In this document: positions 46,001 to 54,994 of the stretch, one piece after another
Numbering within the stretch: the first letter of the stretch is position 1
Layout: each line of letters starts with the position of its first letter
Assembly (NCBI GenBank): GCA_029547705.1
Contig: JAKPOU010000055.1
Span: 1-64,000 of the forward strand
DNA from: Bacteroidota bacterium
GTDB lineage: Bacteria; Bacteroidota; Bacteroidia; Bacteroidales; VadinHA17
Reading direction: 5' to 3'
DNA: 64,000 nucleotides
Translations under genes and position numbers: made by a program
Notes under the pieces: model-generated
The model's database searches: none
What the model was told of the DNA's origin: nothing
The model's input: the letters and a program-made list of their open reading frames with translations, nothing else

Positions 46001-46579
46001 CTTCAGGTCTTCCATTTCCATGAGCCTGACCTTCTGTACTTCGGATGATGTTCTGAATCCGTCAAAGAAATGCAGGAAGGGTATTCTTGACTTTATAGCG
46101 GAAAGGTGTGCTACGCCTCCGAGATCCATTATCTCCTGTACGCTTCCCGTGGCCAGTATCGCGAAGCCTGTCTGGCGTGTGGCATAGATATCACTGTGAT
46201 CTCCGAATATTGACAGTGCATGTGCGGCGATTGTCCTGGCGCTCACATGGAACACGCCGGGAAGAAGTTCCGCGGCAATTTTGTACATGTTCGGTATCAT
46301 AAGGAGCAGTCCCTGTGAAGCCGTGAATGTTGAACAGAGAGCTCCCGCCTGAAGGGAACCATGCACTGCACCGGCAGCGCCTCCTTCAGATTGCATTTCA
46401 ACAACCTTGACCTGTTCCCCGAACATGTTCTTCAATCCGTTGGCCGACCATTCATCAACAAATTCGGCCATGGTGGAAGATGGTGTTATAGGATATATGC
46501 AAGCGACCTCGCTGAACATATATGCAATGTGCGATGCGGCCTGGTTACCGTCGCATGTTATAAATTTTCCTGTTCCCAT
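43046..46579 (-). CDS. nifJ: Pyruvate:ferredoxin (flavodoxin) oxidoreductase
   Basis: Single-chain homodimeric PFOR of 1177 residues, which turns pyruvate and CoA into acetyl-CoA, CO2 and reduced ferredoxin. Domain order is normal: an N-terminal pyruvate-binding domain (YPITPSSTMAE), a transketolase-like C2 domain, a CoA-binding domain, a two-cluster ferredoxin domain (CIQCNQCSYVCPHAAI and CTGCGNCADVCP), then the thiamine diphosphate domain with the distal-cluster cysteines (CAGCGETPY, ATGCSSIYG) and GDGWAYDIGYGGLDHV. All cluster cysteines are present. It indicates anaerobic fermentative metabolism. It is a single-gene transcript with its own -7 box and terminator. Confidence 0.97.
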   Translation of the reverse strand: MGTGKFITCDGNQAASHIAYMFSEVACIYPITPSSTMAEFVDEWSANGLKNMFGEQVKVVEMQSEGGAAGAVHGSLQAGALCSTFTASQGLLLMIPNMYKIAAELLPGVFHVSARTIAAHALSIFGDHSDIYATRQTGFAILATGSVQEIMDLGGVAHLSAIKSRIPFLHFFDGFRTSSEVQKVRLMEMEDLKKLVDFEALERFRNNALNPEHPVTRGTAQNPDIFFQAKEAINRFYEPVADIVNDYMTEISKITGKDYRPFTYYGAPDAENIIIAMGSVTDTAKEVIDYLAEKGEKAGLISVHLYRPFSAKYFFNVLPSTVKKITVLDRTKEPGAPGEPLYLDIRDLFYNRSERPLIIGGRYGLSSKDTTPAQVLAVYENMKLAEPKNQFTVGIVDDVTHTSLPLLPEINVAPKGTYSAKFYGLGSDGTVGANKNSIKIIGDTTDKYCQAYFAYDSKKSGGITISHLRFGDNPIRSPYYVNTPDFVACHVPSYLDKYDMLKGLKKGGTFLLNSIWDAEETKKRLPDHMKKYLAVNEINFHIINATLIAEEIGLGSRTNTIMQSAFFRLANVIPYDKAEEEMKKAIYSSYGRRGEEVVKMNYEAVARGSQVEKVEIPAEWADIVIKKAEDKRDIPEFIRDFAEPVNMLKGDDLPVSAFVGREDGTFPAGTTAFEKRGIAVNVPEWQAEECIQCNQCSYVCPHAAIRPFLLTEEEAANAPEGTKTLQGIPKTLNEYRFRIQLSLYDCTGCGNCADVCPSKNKALIMKPFETQLEEGPRWTYMHEKVGYKDHVVDKFLNVKNSQFAQPLFEFSGACAGCGETPYIKTITQLFGDRMIIANATGCSSIYGGSAPNTPYTVNKHGHGPAWANSLFEDNAEFGFGLMLGSDKMRERIALKMKGSNGNVSEETKAAFEEWLAAMHNAEASRAASAKVIEACRNDKSEVAAEILDLKQYLVKKSHWVFGGDGWAYDIGYGGLDHVLAAGEDINILVMDTEVYSNTGGQASKSTPAGAVAKFAASGKKIRKKDLGQMAMSYGYVYVAQVAMGASNAQFLRAIKEAEAYPGPSLIIAYSPCINHGLREGMGRTQAQEKNAVACGYWQLYRYNPLLEKEGKNPFVLDSKEPDWSKFQDFLHSEVRYTSLIKAFPAEAEVLFREAEENARWRYLSYQRLAAMEYAKAE

Positions 46580-46629
46580 ATTTTTTTTAAAATAAATTAT
46601 GTTTGATTGTTAATTTTTTAACAAGGCTA

Positions 46630-46637
46630 CAAATGTA
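46630..46637 (-). promoter_or_regulatory. -7 box of nifJ
   Basis: Reads TACATTTG on the minus strand, 51 bases before the nifJ ATG. Its leader contains a small TTGTTAA/TTAACAA hairpin (46607-46624). No TTTG at -33. Confidence 0.45.
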
Positions 46638-46653
46638 TGGAATTTTATTTGGA

Positions 46654-48387
46654 TTATCCACCATTCATAGAGATCAGGAATTCTTCATTTGACCTGCTCT
46701 GCATCAGCCTGTCCCTGAGGAATTCCATTGCCTCAAGCGAATTCATGTCGGCCAGGTAATTCCGCAGCACCCAGATTTTCTGCATGATATTCTTATTGAG
46801 GAGAAGGTCTTCTCTTCTGGTGCTTGAAGCGGGTATGTCGATTGACGGAAAGATCCTCCTGTTTGACAGTTTCCTGTCGAGCTGAAGCTCCATGTTTCCT
46901 GTTCCCTTGAATTCCTCGAAAATCACATCATCCATCTTGGATCCGGTTTCCGTGAGGGCGGTTGCCAGAATGGTCAGTGACCCGCCGTCTTCTATGTTAC
47001 GGGCAGCGCCGAAGAATCTTTTCGGTTTGTGCAGGGCATTTGAATCGACACCTCCCGAAAGTACCTTGCCTGATGCGGGTGCAGTGGTGTTGAATGCCCT
47101 GGCAAGCCTGGTAATGGAGTCAAGAAGTATTACGACATCATGTCCGCATTCAACGAGCCTTTTGGCTTTTTCGAGTACGATGTTGGCCACGCGGCAGTGC
47201 CTTTCGGCAGGCTCGTCAAAGGTTGATGCAATAACCTCAGCCTTTACGTTGCGTGCCATGTCGGTCACTTCCTCGGGCCTTTCATCAATCAGCAGGATCA
47301 TCAGGTATACTTCAGGATGATATTTTGCTATGGCATTGGCTATTTCCTGGAGAAGAATGGTTTTTCCTGTTTTCGGCTGGGCAACGATAAGTCCTCTCTG
47401 ACCTTTTCCTATCGGTGTGAACATGTCGATCACCCTTACGGAAAGACTTCCTTCGCCCGGGGTGCACAGGGTGAATTTCTCATTGGGGAAAAGGGGAGTG
47501 AGGAAGTCGAAGGGAACCCTGTCCCTTATGTAATCAGGACTTCTTCCGTTTATCTCATCCACTTTGATAAGAGGAAAATATTTTTCTCCTTCCTTGGGAG
47601 GTCTGATTGTTCCCTTTATTGTATCCCCGGTTTTCAGTCCGAAAAGTTTTATCTGGGACTGGGACACATATATATCATCCGGTGAATTGAGGTAGTTGTA
47701 ATCGGGTGATCTGAGAAATCCGTAACCGTCGGGCATGATCTCAAGCACACCTGTATTATAGATTATACCTTCAAATTCATAGGGTTTTTCCTTCTTTTCT
47801 TCCCTGGCAGGCGCCGGCCGGGGTGCCGCGGCAGCTTCTGCAGTTACCGGTTCAGATGCTGGCGTGCCGGTTGTCATGGTTTTTTCAGCAGCCTGGTCAT
47901 CGCCGGCGGAAGTATTACCCTCTGCTGTTTCGGGAACAGCTTCTGTTACAGCTGTATCAGCACCACTGTTTCTGCGTTTGCCGGAACCAGCAGCCTTTTC
48001 CTCAGATTTTGGTTCAGGCCTGATGGCAGGAGACCGTCTTTCGTCTGCCATTTCATTTCCGGCCAGGGCAGCCGTGGTCCTGCCGGCTCCCTGAGATGAG
48101 GCAGCCTGGGATTCCGTGGGGCTCTTGAATAAGGGCTTAACGGTTCTGGGCCTTTTCCCCCGTCTTTGATTCTTCTCGCGAACGGGTTCCGGTTCAGATT
48201 TACCCTGGGGCGGGTCTTCCTTTTTCTGAATGGTTATTGATTCTGTGGAAGTAATTGCCTGCTGATCAAGAATTTTATAAACAAGATCCTGCTTTTTCAG
48301 CGAATCGGCCTTTTTAATATTAAGTGTTTTCGCTATTTCCCGTAATTCGGGCAGTAGCTTTTTACTTAATTCAAGAATGTCGTACAT
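46654..48387 (-). CDS. rho: Transcription termination factor Rho
   Basis: Hexameric RNA helicase that ends transcription. The N-terminal Rho domain (about 1-50: [20 protein letters not shown]) is followed by a disordered, charged insertion at about 55-200 rich in Pro, Ala, Glu and Arg, which extends the protein to 577 residues versus about 420 in E. coli. The RNA-binding cold-shock-like domain ([11 protein letters not shown]) and the ATPase domain come next, with Walker A in [12 protein letters not shown], Walker B in [14 protein letters not shown] and the Q/R loops. Long N-terminal insertions are usual in Bacteroidota Rho. It is transcribed divergently from rpoD. Confidence 0.96.
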   Translation of the reverse strand: MYDILELSKKLLPELREIAKTLNIKKADSLKKQDLVYKILDQQAITSTESITIQKKEDPPQGKSEPEPVREKNQRRGKRPRTVKPLFKSPTESQAASSQGAGRTTAALAGNEMADERRSPAIRPEPKSEEKAAGSGKRRNSGADTAVTEAVPETAEGNTSAGDDQAAEKTMTTGTPASEPVTAEAAAAPRPAPAREEKKEKPYEFEGIIYNTGVLEIMPDGYGFLRSPDYNYLNSPDDIYVSQSQIKLFGLKTGDTIKGTIRPPKEGEKYFPLIKVDEINGRSPDYIRDRVPFDFLTPLFPNEKFTLCTPGEGSLSVRVIDMFTPIGKGQRGLIVAQPKTGKTILLQEIANAIAKYHPEVYLMILLIDERPEEVTDMARNVKAEVIASTFDEPAERHCRVANIVLEKAKRLVECGHDVVILLDSITRLARAFNTTAPASGKVLSGGVDSNALHKPKRFFGAARNIEDGGSLTILATALTETGSKMDDVIFEEFKGTGNMELQLDRKLSNRRIFPSIDIPASSTRREDLLLNKNIMQKIWVLRNYLADMNSLEAMEFLRDRLMQSRSNEEFLISMNGG

Positions 48388-48738
48388 ATGTCAGTAATAA
48401 TGATGGAATAATAAAAAATGACCAATTTGAATTTGTTTTTTGGGAACCGTATCAAGAATGACTATGAGCCAGACAGTTAATGCAGCGCTAATATAGCATG
48501 TCCTGAAAACCGGTACAAGTATAATAAAAATGTCAGAATTCTAACAGTTAACAAAATAAAATGCAACGGAAAATAATTAATTGAGTTAGTGCTTTGTTCT
48601 TCACTTAAAAAGCACCGCAATTTATTACTTAAAAATGAATTTCCCAAAAAAAACATTCATTATCTGTCGGGGATATCAGTTTTTTTATTAAAATTGTATT
48701 TTGAGTACCTGATCCCTTGTAACTAATCCGGGCCTGTC
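48388..48738. other. Divergent rho-rpoD intergenic region with two hairpins
   Basis: 351 bases. Two inverted repeats lie before rpoD: GTGCTTT/AAAGCAC (48589-48595 with 48609-48615) and AATGAAT/ATTCATT (48634-48640 with 48655-48661). They could sit in the rpoD leader. No gene is visible and no exact TAnnTTTG box was found. Confidence 0.4.
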
Positions 48739-49602
48739 ATGCGTCAGCTGAAAATAACCAAGCAGGTCACAAACCGTGATACACCTTCTCTGGACAAATA
48801 TCTGCAGGAGATCGGAAGGGTTGAACTGATCAGCCCTGAAGAGGAAGTAATCCTGGCCAGGAAGATAAGGGCAGGTGATACCGAAGCCCTGAAAAAGCTT
48901 ATCAATTCCAACCTGCGCTTTGTTGTGTCTGTGGCAAAGCAATACCAGAACCAGGGAATGAGCCTTCCCGACCTGATCAATGAAGGGAATCTGGGCCTGA
49001 TGAAGGCTGCATCCCGTTTCGACGAGACTAGGGGATTCAAATTCATTTCATATGCAGTGTGGTGGATCCGCCAGGCAATTCTCCAGGCACTGGCAGAACA
49101 GTCGAGAATAGTCAGACTGCCGGTTAACAAAATCGGATCGATCAGCAGGATAAACAAGGCAATGATCAGGCTTGAACAGGAATTTGAACGTGAACCAACA
49201 TCCCTGGAGATAGCCGAACTCCTGGAAATGATTCCTGAGGATGTGAGGGAATCCCTCAGGACCAACGGACGGACGGTAAGCATGGACGCCCCGATCAGTG
49301 CGGAGGAGGATAATAACATGTATGATGTTATCCAGAACGATGAAATACCAAGTCCTGACAGGAATCTGATAAACGAATCACTTTCATACGAGATAGAACG
49401 TGCATTGAGCACTCTTTCCCCCCGGGAAGCGAAAGTCCTGAAATATTATTTCGGGCTTGGAATGAAACATCCTCTTACGCTGGAAGAAATCGGGGAGAAA
49501 CTTCACCTGACGCGTGAAAGGGTCAGGCAGATAAAGGAGAAGGCAATCAAAAGAATACAGTTTACCACAAGGTGTAAAATCCTCCGTACCTACCTGGGTT
49601 AA
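48739..49602 (+). CDS. rpoD: Primary RNA polymerase sigma factor (Bacteroidota RpoD)
   Basis: Directs RNA polymerase to the TTTG/TAnnTTTG promoters seen across the window. The 287-residue form lacks the acidic region 1.1 and the non-conserved insert of E. coli sigma-70. Region 1.2 is [13 protein letters not shown], region 2 contains [13 protein letters not shown] and [15 protein letters not shown], region 3 follows, and region 4 has [15 protein letters not shown], the -35-recognition helix [17 protein letters not shown]. Length and sequence match the group 1 sigma of this phylum. Two inverted repeats precede it. Confidence 0.96.
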   Translation: MRQLKITKQVTNRDTPSLDKYLQEIGRVELISPEEEVILARKIRAGDTEALKKLINSNLRFVVSVAKQYQNQGMSLPDLINEGNLGLMKAASRFDETRGFKFISYAVWWIRQAILQALAEQSRIVRLPVNKIGSISRINKAMIRLEQEFEREPTSLEIAELLEMIPEDVRESLRTNGRTVSMDAPISAEEDNNMYDVIQNDEIPSPDRNLINESLSYEIERALSTLSPREAKVLKYYFGLGMKHPLTLEEIGEKLHLTRERVRQIKEKAIKRIQFTTRCKILRTYLG

Positions 49603-49766
49603 AAGCAGATCCATATTTTTCGTCATGCCCAGATTCTCCGGCAGACTAAATTCTTTGCCGCACAATAATTTTCATTATGCTATATTTACCGTGAAATCAT
49701 TTATACATGAAATTTTTTATCCGCTAAAAGCATATTTGTGGGAAAAATATATATCCGGGAAAAACA

Positions 49767-49774
49767 TATATTTG
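49767..49774 (+). promoter_or_regulatory. -7 box (TATATTTG)
   Basis: Fits TAnnTTTG and lies 18 bases before ATG 49792, arguing against the upstream GTG at 49738. No TTTG at the right -33 spacing. Confidence 0.45.
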
Positions 49775-49791
49775 AAAAAAAACCATTTGAA

Positions 49792-50448
49792 ATGAATCAT
49801 CTTGTATCACCCTCCCTTCTGGCGGCCGATTTCGGAAACCTTTCGGAAGATGTCCGGCTTATAAACGGAAGCATGGCCGACTGGATACACTGTGACATAA
49901 TGGACGGTGTTTTTGTTCCCAACATCTCCTTCGGTTTCCCGGTGGTTGAGCACGTAAGGAAAGTAGCTGAAAAGCCGCTCGATGTTCATCTGATGATAGT
50001 GGATCCCGACAGGTATCTTGTCCGCTGGAAGGAAACGGGAGCTGCCATTCTTACCGTTCAGTACGAAGCCTGTGTCCATCTTCACCGGACAGTAACGGAG
50101 ATCCGCAGGCTTGGCATGAAGGCCGGTGTTGCTGTTAATCCCCATACCCCGGTGGCGCTGCTGAAAAATATTCTGCATACTGTGGATATGATATTAATAA
50201 TGACCGTGAATCCGGGATTCGGCGGACAGGTATTCATAGAGGAGAGTTACGGCAAGATAGAGGAACTTAAATATATGATCAGAACCGGGGGGCATGATGT
50301 GCTTATTCAGGTGGACGGCGGGATTGACACGCACAATGCTGCTGAACTCGTTGAGACAGGAGCCGATGTGCTGGTTGCCGGAAACACTGTTTTCAGTTCC
50401 GGGGATCCTGCGGATACAATCCGGAAGCTGAAGATGCTTGAAGAATGA
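49792..50448 (+). CDS. rpe: Ribulose-phosphate 3-epimerase
   Basis: Interconverts ribulose 5-phosphate and xylulose 5-phosphate in the pentose phosphate pathway. TIM-barrel enzyme of 218 residues with VSPSLLAADFGNL at the N-terminus, HCDIMDGVFVPNISFG (metal His and Asp), LDVHLMI, VNPGFGGQ and the phosphate-binding VDGGID and VAGNTVF. ATG 49792 is used because it precedes the first strand and follows a -7 box; the GTG at 49738 would add 18 unrelated residues. It converges on miaA. Confidence 0.95.
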   Translation: MNHLVSPSLLAADFGNLSEDVRLINGSMADWIHCDIMDGVFVPNISFGFPVVEHVRKVAEKPLDVHLMIVDPDRYLVRWKETGAAILTVQYEACVHLHRTVTEIRRLGMKAGVAVNPHTPVALLKNILHTVDMILIMTVNPGFGGQVFIEESYGKIEELKYMIRTGGHDVLIQVDGGIDTHNAAELVETGADVLVAGNTVFSSGDPADTIRKLKMLEE

Positions 50449-50565
50449 AAACGGTTCCGGAAACCCTGTATACGCGGGGTTACATAATGGAGCTGTTCCG
50501 GCAGGAAGGTTTTGCAGCACTGCCATTTTGTTCCTTGCTGTCTCCTGTTATTCAGGAAATTGTTT

Positions 50566-51480
50566 TTATTCAGAGAGGCTGTTTATTTTATTGCTGAGAT
50601 ATTCTGTTATCCTGTTTTTTTCATCAGCCCCGAACCAGGCAATCTCCCTGTCCCTGTTCCACCAGGTCAGCTGCCGTTTTGCATATCGCCGCGAATTGCG
50701 CTTTATAAGCCCTATGGCCTGTTCCCTTGTTATACGTGAGGAAAAATATTCAAATAACTCCGTGTAACCAACGCTGTTGAGGGCATTGATACCCCGGAGG
50801 GAATACAGCCTTTCAGCTTCATCCTCCAGTCCTGCTGCAATCATCTCGTCAACCCTCCTGTTGATCCTTCCGAACAGTTCTTCCCTGGGCCGGTTGATGC
50901 CTATCCGTATCACCTCAAAGTTTCTCGGCTGTTCCTTTTTTGTCAGAAAAGCGGAATAGGGACGTCCGGTGCTTTCACAAATCTCAAGTGCCCTTATTAT
51001 TCTCCGGGGATTTTTCAGGTCCACCTTTTCATAATAGACGGGATCGAGCATCCTGAGCAGCATTCTCAGGCTCTCAATACCTTCTTCCCTGTATTTCTGT
51101 ACATATTTCCTCCTGATGGCCTGATCGGTATCCGGGATGTCATCTATGCCCCTGCAGACCGCATCAATGTATAATCCTGAGCCTCCTGTCATTAATACAA
51201 GCGGATTCCTGGCGAACAAAGAGGGAAGGAGCCTGAGTACATCTCTCTCATAGAGACTTGCACTGTAATAGTCTTTTACGGAAAGGAATCCTATGAAATG
51301 ATGTTTTACCCTTGAAAGCTGATCCGGGGAAGGGACCGCTGTTCCGATATTCATTTCCCTGTAGAACTGCCGTGAATCGGCAGAAATTATATCACAGCGG
51401 AAATGTACGGCAAGGTCAATGGAAAGATCGGTCTTCCCGACACCGGTAGGGCCGAGCAGGACAATCAGGATATTCTTCAT
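50566..51480 (-). CDS. miaA: tRNA dimethylallyltransferase
   Basis: Adds a dimethylallyl group to A37 of tRNAs reading UNN codons. The 304-residue enzyme has the P-loop GPTGVGKTDLSIDLA, DSRQFYREMNIGTAVPS, the GGSGLYIDAVCRGID substrate motif and KRNSRRYAKRQLTWW near the end. All family motifs are intact. It begins 18 bases after the upstream acidic-protein gene and is probably co-transcribed with it. Confidence 0.96.
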   Translation of the reverse strand: MKNILIVLLGPTGVGKTDLSIDLAVHFRCDIISADSRQFYREMNIGTAVPSPDQLSRVKHHFIGFLSVKDYYSASLYERDVLRLLPSLFARNPLVLMTGGSGLYIDAVCRGIDDIPDTDQAIRRKYVQKYREEGIESLRMLLRMLDPVYYEKVDLKNPRRIIRALEICESTGRPYSAFLTKKEQPRNFEVIRIGINRPREELFGRINRRVDEMIAAGLEDEAERLYSLRGINALNSVGYTELFEYFSSRITREQAIGLIKRNSRRYAKRQLTWWNRDREIAWFGADEKNRITEYLSNKINSLSE

Positions 51481-51498
51481 GCGTTTTTTCCGTGACGC

Positions 51499-52059
51499 CT
51501 AGTCGTCGTCCTCGTCGTCGATCATGGGTTCATCATTATCGAAGTCCGGCAGCACATCATCGTCATCGTCAAGGAAAAGCTCATCCATGTCGGGTTCATC
51601 ATCATCGTCATCGTCGTCGGATACAATAATGTTTCTGTATAGCTTCTTTGAACTGCTTCCGAAGACTACCTGTTTGGGAGGTATGCCTTTTGAATTTGAA
51701 CACACCGGATATTCGCGCCCGTCGATTTCCTCGACTTCACCCGTATATTCTATAAAAAGGCTTCTGTCGTTGAAAAAATCAAAAACATAGAGCAGCTTCT
51801 GATTTTTGTGAAAAATAATATCTTCAAGGACAGTATCCTCCATTGTTGATGATCCCGTACCCATGTCGAAGAGCGTAAATTCTTCCTCTTTTTCCCAATT
51901 GTCTGCTGCCATGAAGAATGACGCCATCTGTGATTTATCAAATTCAAGTTCCTCCTGGATCAGATTGTGAAAATCCAGCAGGGTCTGTGAGTCAAGAAAT
52001 TCAAATTCTCTCATAAATGACTCATCCTCATCCGATAAAACGACAAATTTATATACCAT
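51499..52059 (-). CDS. Acidic-tailed pRiA4b ORF-3-like protein
   Basis: A 186-residue cytosolic protein. The first 135 residues (FLDSQTLLDFHNLIQEEL, WEKEEEFTLFD, LLYVFDFFNDRSLFIEYTGE) resemble the plasmid pRiA4b ORF-3-like / IS1096 passenger family, small alpha/beta proteins of unknown function found in many bacteria outside mobile elements. The last 45 residues are almost all Asp and Glu with few hydrophobics and must be disordered; such tails can mimic nucleic acid or chelate cations. It lies 18 bases upstream of miaA in the same direction. Confidence 0.7.
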   Translation of the reverse strand: MVYKFVVLSDEDESFMREFEFLDSQTLLDFHNLIQEELEFDKSQMASFFMAADNWEKEEEFTLFDMGTGSSTMEDTVLEDIIFHKNQKLLYVFDFFNDRSLFIEYTGEVEEIDGREYPVCSNSKGIPPKQVVFGSSSKKLYRNIIVSDDDDDDDEPDMDELFLDDDDDVLPDFDNDEPMIDDEDDD

Positions 52060-52100
52060 AATCGTTGTTAATGTGATGATGCAATATAGTATTTTTTACT

Positions 52101-53144
52101 TTACAATATTCCACGCTGTTTTTTTTTAAGAAGAAATTCAATTGTGTCCACTCCGTCTGCATAATCCCACAGGGCTGGCATCTGCGATCTTCCAAAAGGG
52201 ACATGTCCGTGGCCCGTTATGCACTGGATTTTGTCCTTCCGGGTACTTATCCATGACTGTAGTTCCTCTGCGGTCTTATAGAAGGAATAATGGAGAACAG
52301 ATACGGGAGATGACAGCGAATTATCTTCCTTCAGGAGAAGAAATCCGGTATCCGTGAATTCCTGTCTGTTTACAAGAAAAACCGCCTTGTGAAAATCATA
52401 GTTGCCGGCGTATTTATTGTGATTCCCGGCTGAGGAAAATTCATGCCATACCGATATTATATCTCTGATATCATAACCTTCAGGCAAAAAGACCAGTGAA
52501 ACATTCCTGCACCCGAGCCCGAAATATGAGAAAACATCATTTCCGAGTTCCCGGAGTTCCCCTTTGCTTTCCGTACCGTCAATTATTGCAATACTGTTTC
52601 TGTTCCTGCGGATTATGTGAGGATATCTCCCGAAATAATATTCAAAGTAACGGGCGCTGTTGTCGGAACCGGTTGCGATTATCATGTCAAAGCCGCTGAG
52701 GCGGTCTTCAGTAAGAGAAATCATTGTACCGAATGCAGGATTAAGGGAAATGACAATGTCTGCAATCAGTTCGATCAGATCGGGATCCTTTGAGCTTTTT
52801 TTTGCAATGATCCGGTTTCCGGATATCAGGATGCTCAGGAAATCATGAAATCCCGCCAGCGGAATATTGCCTGCCATCACAACACCAACATTAGCCGGAG
52901 TGATTTCTTCATCCAGAGCAGGATAAGCCGAACACCAGTGGCTGAGTCTGTCATGGACAAGTTCACTGGCTATGGCGCTTACAGCCAGCCTTACACCGGG
53001 AGGTGTGAACCAGGGGTTCTTGAGATACTGCTTTTCTATGAGCTCATTGAGCCGTCTGCTGTGGCCAGTTTGCTTCCCTGCAAGCGCATCGCGCAGGGAT
53101 TCTCCGAGAGATGCAAAAGTTTCTATTCTTTCGGCTAGTTTCAT
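52101..53144 (-). CDS. LuxC-like acyl-CoA reductase
   Basis: A 347-residue protein resembling the LuxC/acyl-CoA reductase family within the aldehyde dehydrogenase superfamily, which makes aldehydes from acyl thioesters. It has GVVMAGNIPLAGFHDFLS (nucleotide site), IIATGSDNSARYFEYYFG and the catalytic-cysteine region YFGLGCRNVSLVFLPEGYD. ATG 53144 is chosen because a -7 box overlaps the earlier TTG at 53165. The acyl transferase and synthetase of the lux-type complex are not adjacent. The Bacteroidota substrate is unknown; cell-envelope or storage lipids are possible. Confidence 0.8.
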   Translation of the reverse strand: MKLAERIETFASLGESLRDALAGKQTGHSRRLNELIEKQYLKNPWFTPPGVRLAVSAIASELVHDRLSHWCSAYPALDEEITPANVGVVMAGNIPLAGFHDFLSILISGNRIIAKKSSKDPDLIELIADIVISLNPAFGTMISLTEDRLSGFDMIIATGSDNSARYFEYYFGRYPHIIRRNRNSIAIIDGTESKGELRELGNDVFSYFGLGCRNVSLVFLPEGYDIRDIISVWHEFSSAGNHNKYAGNYDFHKAVFLVNRQEFTDTGFLLLKEDNSLSSPVSVLHYSFYKTAEELQSWISTRKDKIQCITGHGHVPFGRSQMPALWDYADGVDTIEFLLKKKQRGIL

Positions 53145-53162
53145 GATCCGGTAATTGACCGG

Positions 53163-53170
53163 CAAATTTA
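53163..53170 (-). promoter_or_regulatory. -7 box of the LuxC-like gene
   Basis: Reads TAAATTTG on the minus strand, 18 bases before ATG 53144. Because it overlaps the upstream TTG, it decides the start of the gene. Confidence 0.5.
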
Positions 53171-53177
53171 CTGAAAT

Positions 53178-53208
53178 AAAAAACTGATCCCGTCAGGAGA
53201 TCAGTTTT
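53178..53208 (-). terminator. Terminator of the blaI-blaR1-like operon
   Basis: AAAACTGATC (53180-53189) pairs with GATCAGTTTT (53199-53208). On the minus strand the stem is followed by TTTTTT. Confidence 0.8.
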
Positions 53209-53284
53209 AATGGCATAGTGGAATGAAAAAGCGCGTCAGAATGTTTTCCCGCCATTGTCTTTCCGGGGAAAATTCTCCGGGGAA

Positions 53285-54994
53285 TTATTCCGGGGAACCG
53301 GTTTTTGTTTCTTCAGTACCAAAGTTCACGGGAGCCATATACCACACCGGGACAGCTCTGCCATTCTGCCTGCCGGGTCTGAAAGCCGGAAGTGTTGATA
53401 CAAGCCGGACCGCTTCAGCATCCAGTTCCGGGTTAACTCCTTTCAGGACGCTTACCCTGTCGACCTGACCTGTTGCATTTACACAGAACCGGACAATAAC
53501 CCTGCCGGTAATTTTATTTTCCCTGGCCGCTGCGGGGTATCTGAGATTATCAGCAAGGTACTGAAGGATGGCTGCATCGCCGCCGGGAAAGAGAGGCATT
53601 TCCTCGACCACCACAAAGGGTTCTTCTGATCCCGGGACACTGACCTCCATTACTGCCCCGGCCTGTGATGGCTGCAGGGCCGGCGGAGCCTGCCGGTCCG
53701 AACCGGACTTGTCCGGAAGGGCAAATGTAATCGGAACCATATACCATACCGGAACTGCAACACCGTTCTGCTTTCCGGGTTCAAACTTCGGAACGGTGCT
53801 TACAACCCTCAGTGCTTCACTGTCCAGAACCGGGTCAACTCCTCTTATCACCGAAAGAGCGGAAACCGTACCGTCTTCCAGGACCATGAAGCGGATAATG
53901 ACCCTTCCTTCGATATTTTGCGCCTTTGCTTCCTCCGGGTAGCTGGTATTTTCAGCAATATATCTCAGCAGGGCTATATCCCCTCCCGGGAACATGGGCA
54001 TTTGCTCAACAACAACATATGCATCACCTTCAATGACAGGTGCCCTGACTGCACTTAAGGCTGCGGCCTGCTCAGCCTGCTGCGGCGCGGTGGATGTTAC
54101 ACTGCCCGAAAATGAATCAAAGGATTGTTTTGAACAGGTGGAAATTATCAGTATTAAAAAGATTACTACCGGCACTACCATGAGTATTTTCAGGCTGGCC
54201 AGTTTTCCGGAACGTTTTTTTGTCATCATGATCATTCGTTTTTTTATAAGTGTGGGGTGTGAAAATCTGTTTGCAGAGCTGAATACTTTTGTCCGGAAAA
54301 CCTGATCGAGAATCAATCCCTGGTAGCTGGCCGGCGAAGCTCCGGCACTCAGACATTTCTCATCAGCCTCAAATTCATGAACCGCTCTCAGGGACCTGTT
54401 ATACAGGTATACAAAGGGATTAAACCATTGAAAGATCCTGATGAGCTCCATTAACAGGATATCATAGAAATGGCCGCTTTCAAGATGTTTCTGTTCGTGC
54501 CTGATAATCTCTTCCTCCCCGCTGTCCGCTGATTCATCAATAAATATGTATCCGAATGCCGTGAATCCTGTTATTCTGTTACCTGCCAGCCTGATAATCC
54601 TGTCATCCTTTTCCTTCTTCCTGATGATCAGAAAAAGAAGCTTCAGCATTTCGAAGACAAGTGTCAGGGAAAGAATGATAACCCCGGTCAGGTAAATGGC
54701 ATTCAGGACGCTGCCGGTATTAATGGAGGAATGGATTGTACTGCCGGTTTCTGAAGGTTCGGCCCTGGTGTTCAGCATGATCCCGCTGAGGTCAATTCCC
54801 GCAAACTGTATTTCGCCGGCCTGTTTTAGCGGAATAACAATGAAGGGAAGAAGGTGGGACACCGCCAGTGATAAAAGCAGGAAGATCCTGTTGCGGCTGT
54901 ACAGGGTATCCCTGTCCAGAAACAGGATGTAAAAAAGATAAAAAGAAGCAAGGCAGAATGAAGCCTTGATCGTGTATATAAGCAGTGGATTCAT
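53285..54994 (-). CDS. BlaR1/MecR1-type M56 metallopeptidase sensor with two TonB C-terminal domains
   Basis: A 569-residue membrane protein. Four helices and a cytosolic M56 peptidase domain fill residues 1-275, with the zinc site HEQKHLESGH (HExxH). A further membrane segment follows near 283-303 (KILMVVPVVIFLILIIS). The extracytoplasmic part has two homologous TonB C-terminal-like domains spaced 134 residues apart, each starting VVE(Q/E)MP(M/L)FPGGD (Met332 and Met466) and ending VPVWYM(V/A)P. It overlaps the BlaI gene by four bases, so they form a sensor-repressor pair. Instead of a beta-lactam-binding domain it carries TonB domains, so the signal is probably different. Confidence 0.88.
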   Translation of the reverse strand: MNPLLIYTIKASFCLASFYLFYILFLDRDTLYSRNRIFLLLSLAVSHLLPFIVIPLKQAGEIQFAGIDLSGIMLNTRAEPSETGSTIHSSINTGSVLNAIYLTGVIILSLTLVFEMLKLLFLIIRKKEKDDRIIRLAGNRITGFTAFGYIFIDESADSGEEEIIRHEQKHLESGHFYDILLMELIRIFQWFNPFVYLYNRSLRAVHEFEADEKCLSAGASPASYQGLILDQVFRTKVFSSANRFSHPTLIKKRMIMMTKKRSGKLASLKILMVVPVVIFLILIISTCSKQSFDSFSGSVTSTAPQQAEQAAALSAVRAPVIEGDAYVVVEQMPMFPGGDIALLRYIAENTSYPEEAKAQNIEGRVIIRFMVLEDGTVSALSVIRGVDPVLDSEALRVVSTVPKFEPGKQNGVAVPVWYMVPITFALPDKSGSDRQAPPALQPSQAGAVMEVSVPGSEEPFVVVEEMPLFPGGDAAILQYLADNLRYPAAARENKITGRVIVRFCVNATGQVDRVSVLKGVNPELDAEAVRLVSTLPAFRPGRQNGRAVPVWYMAPVNFGTEETKTGSPE

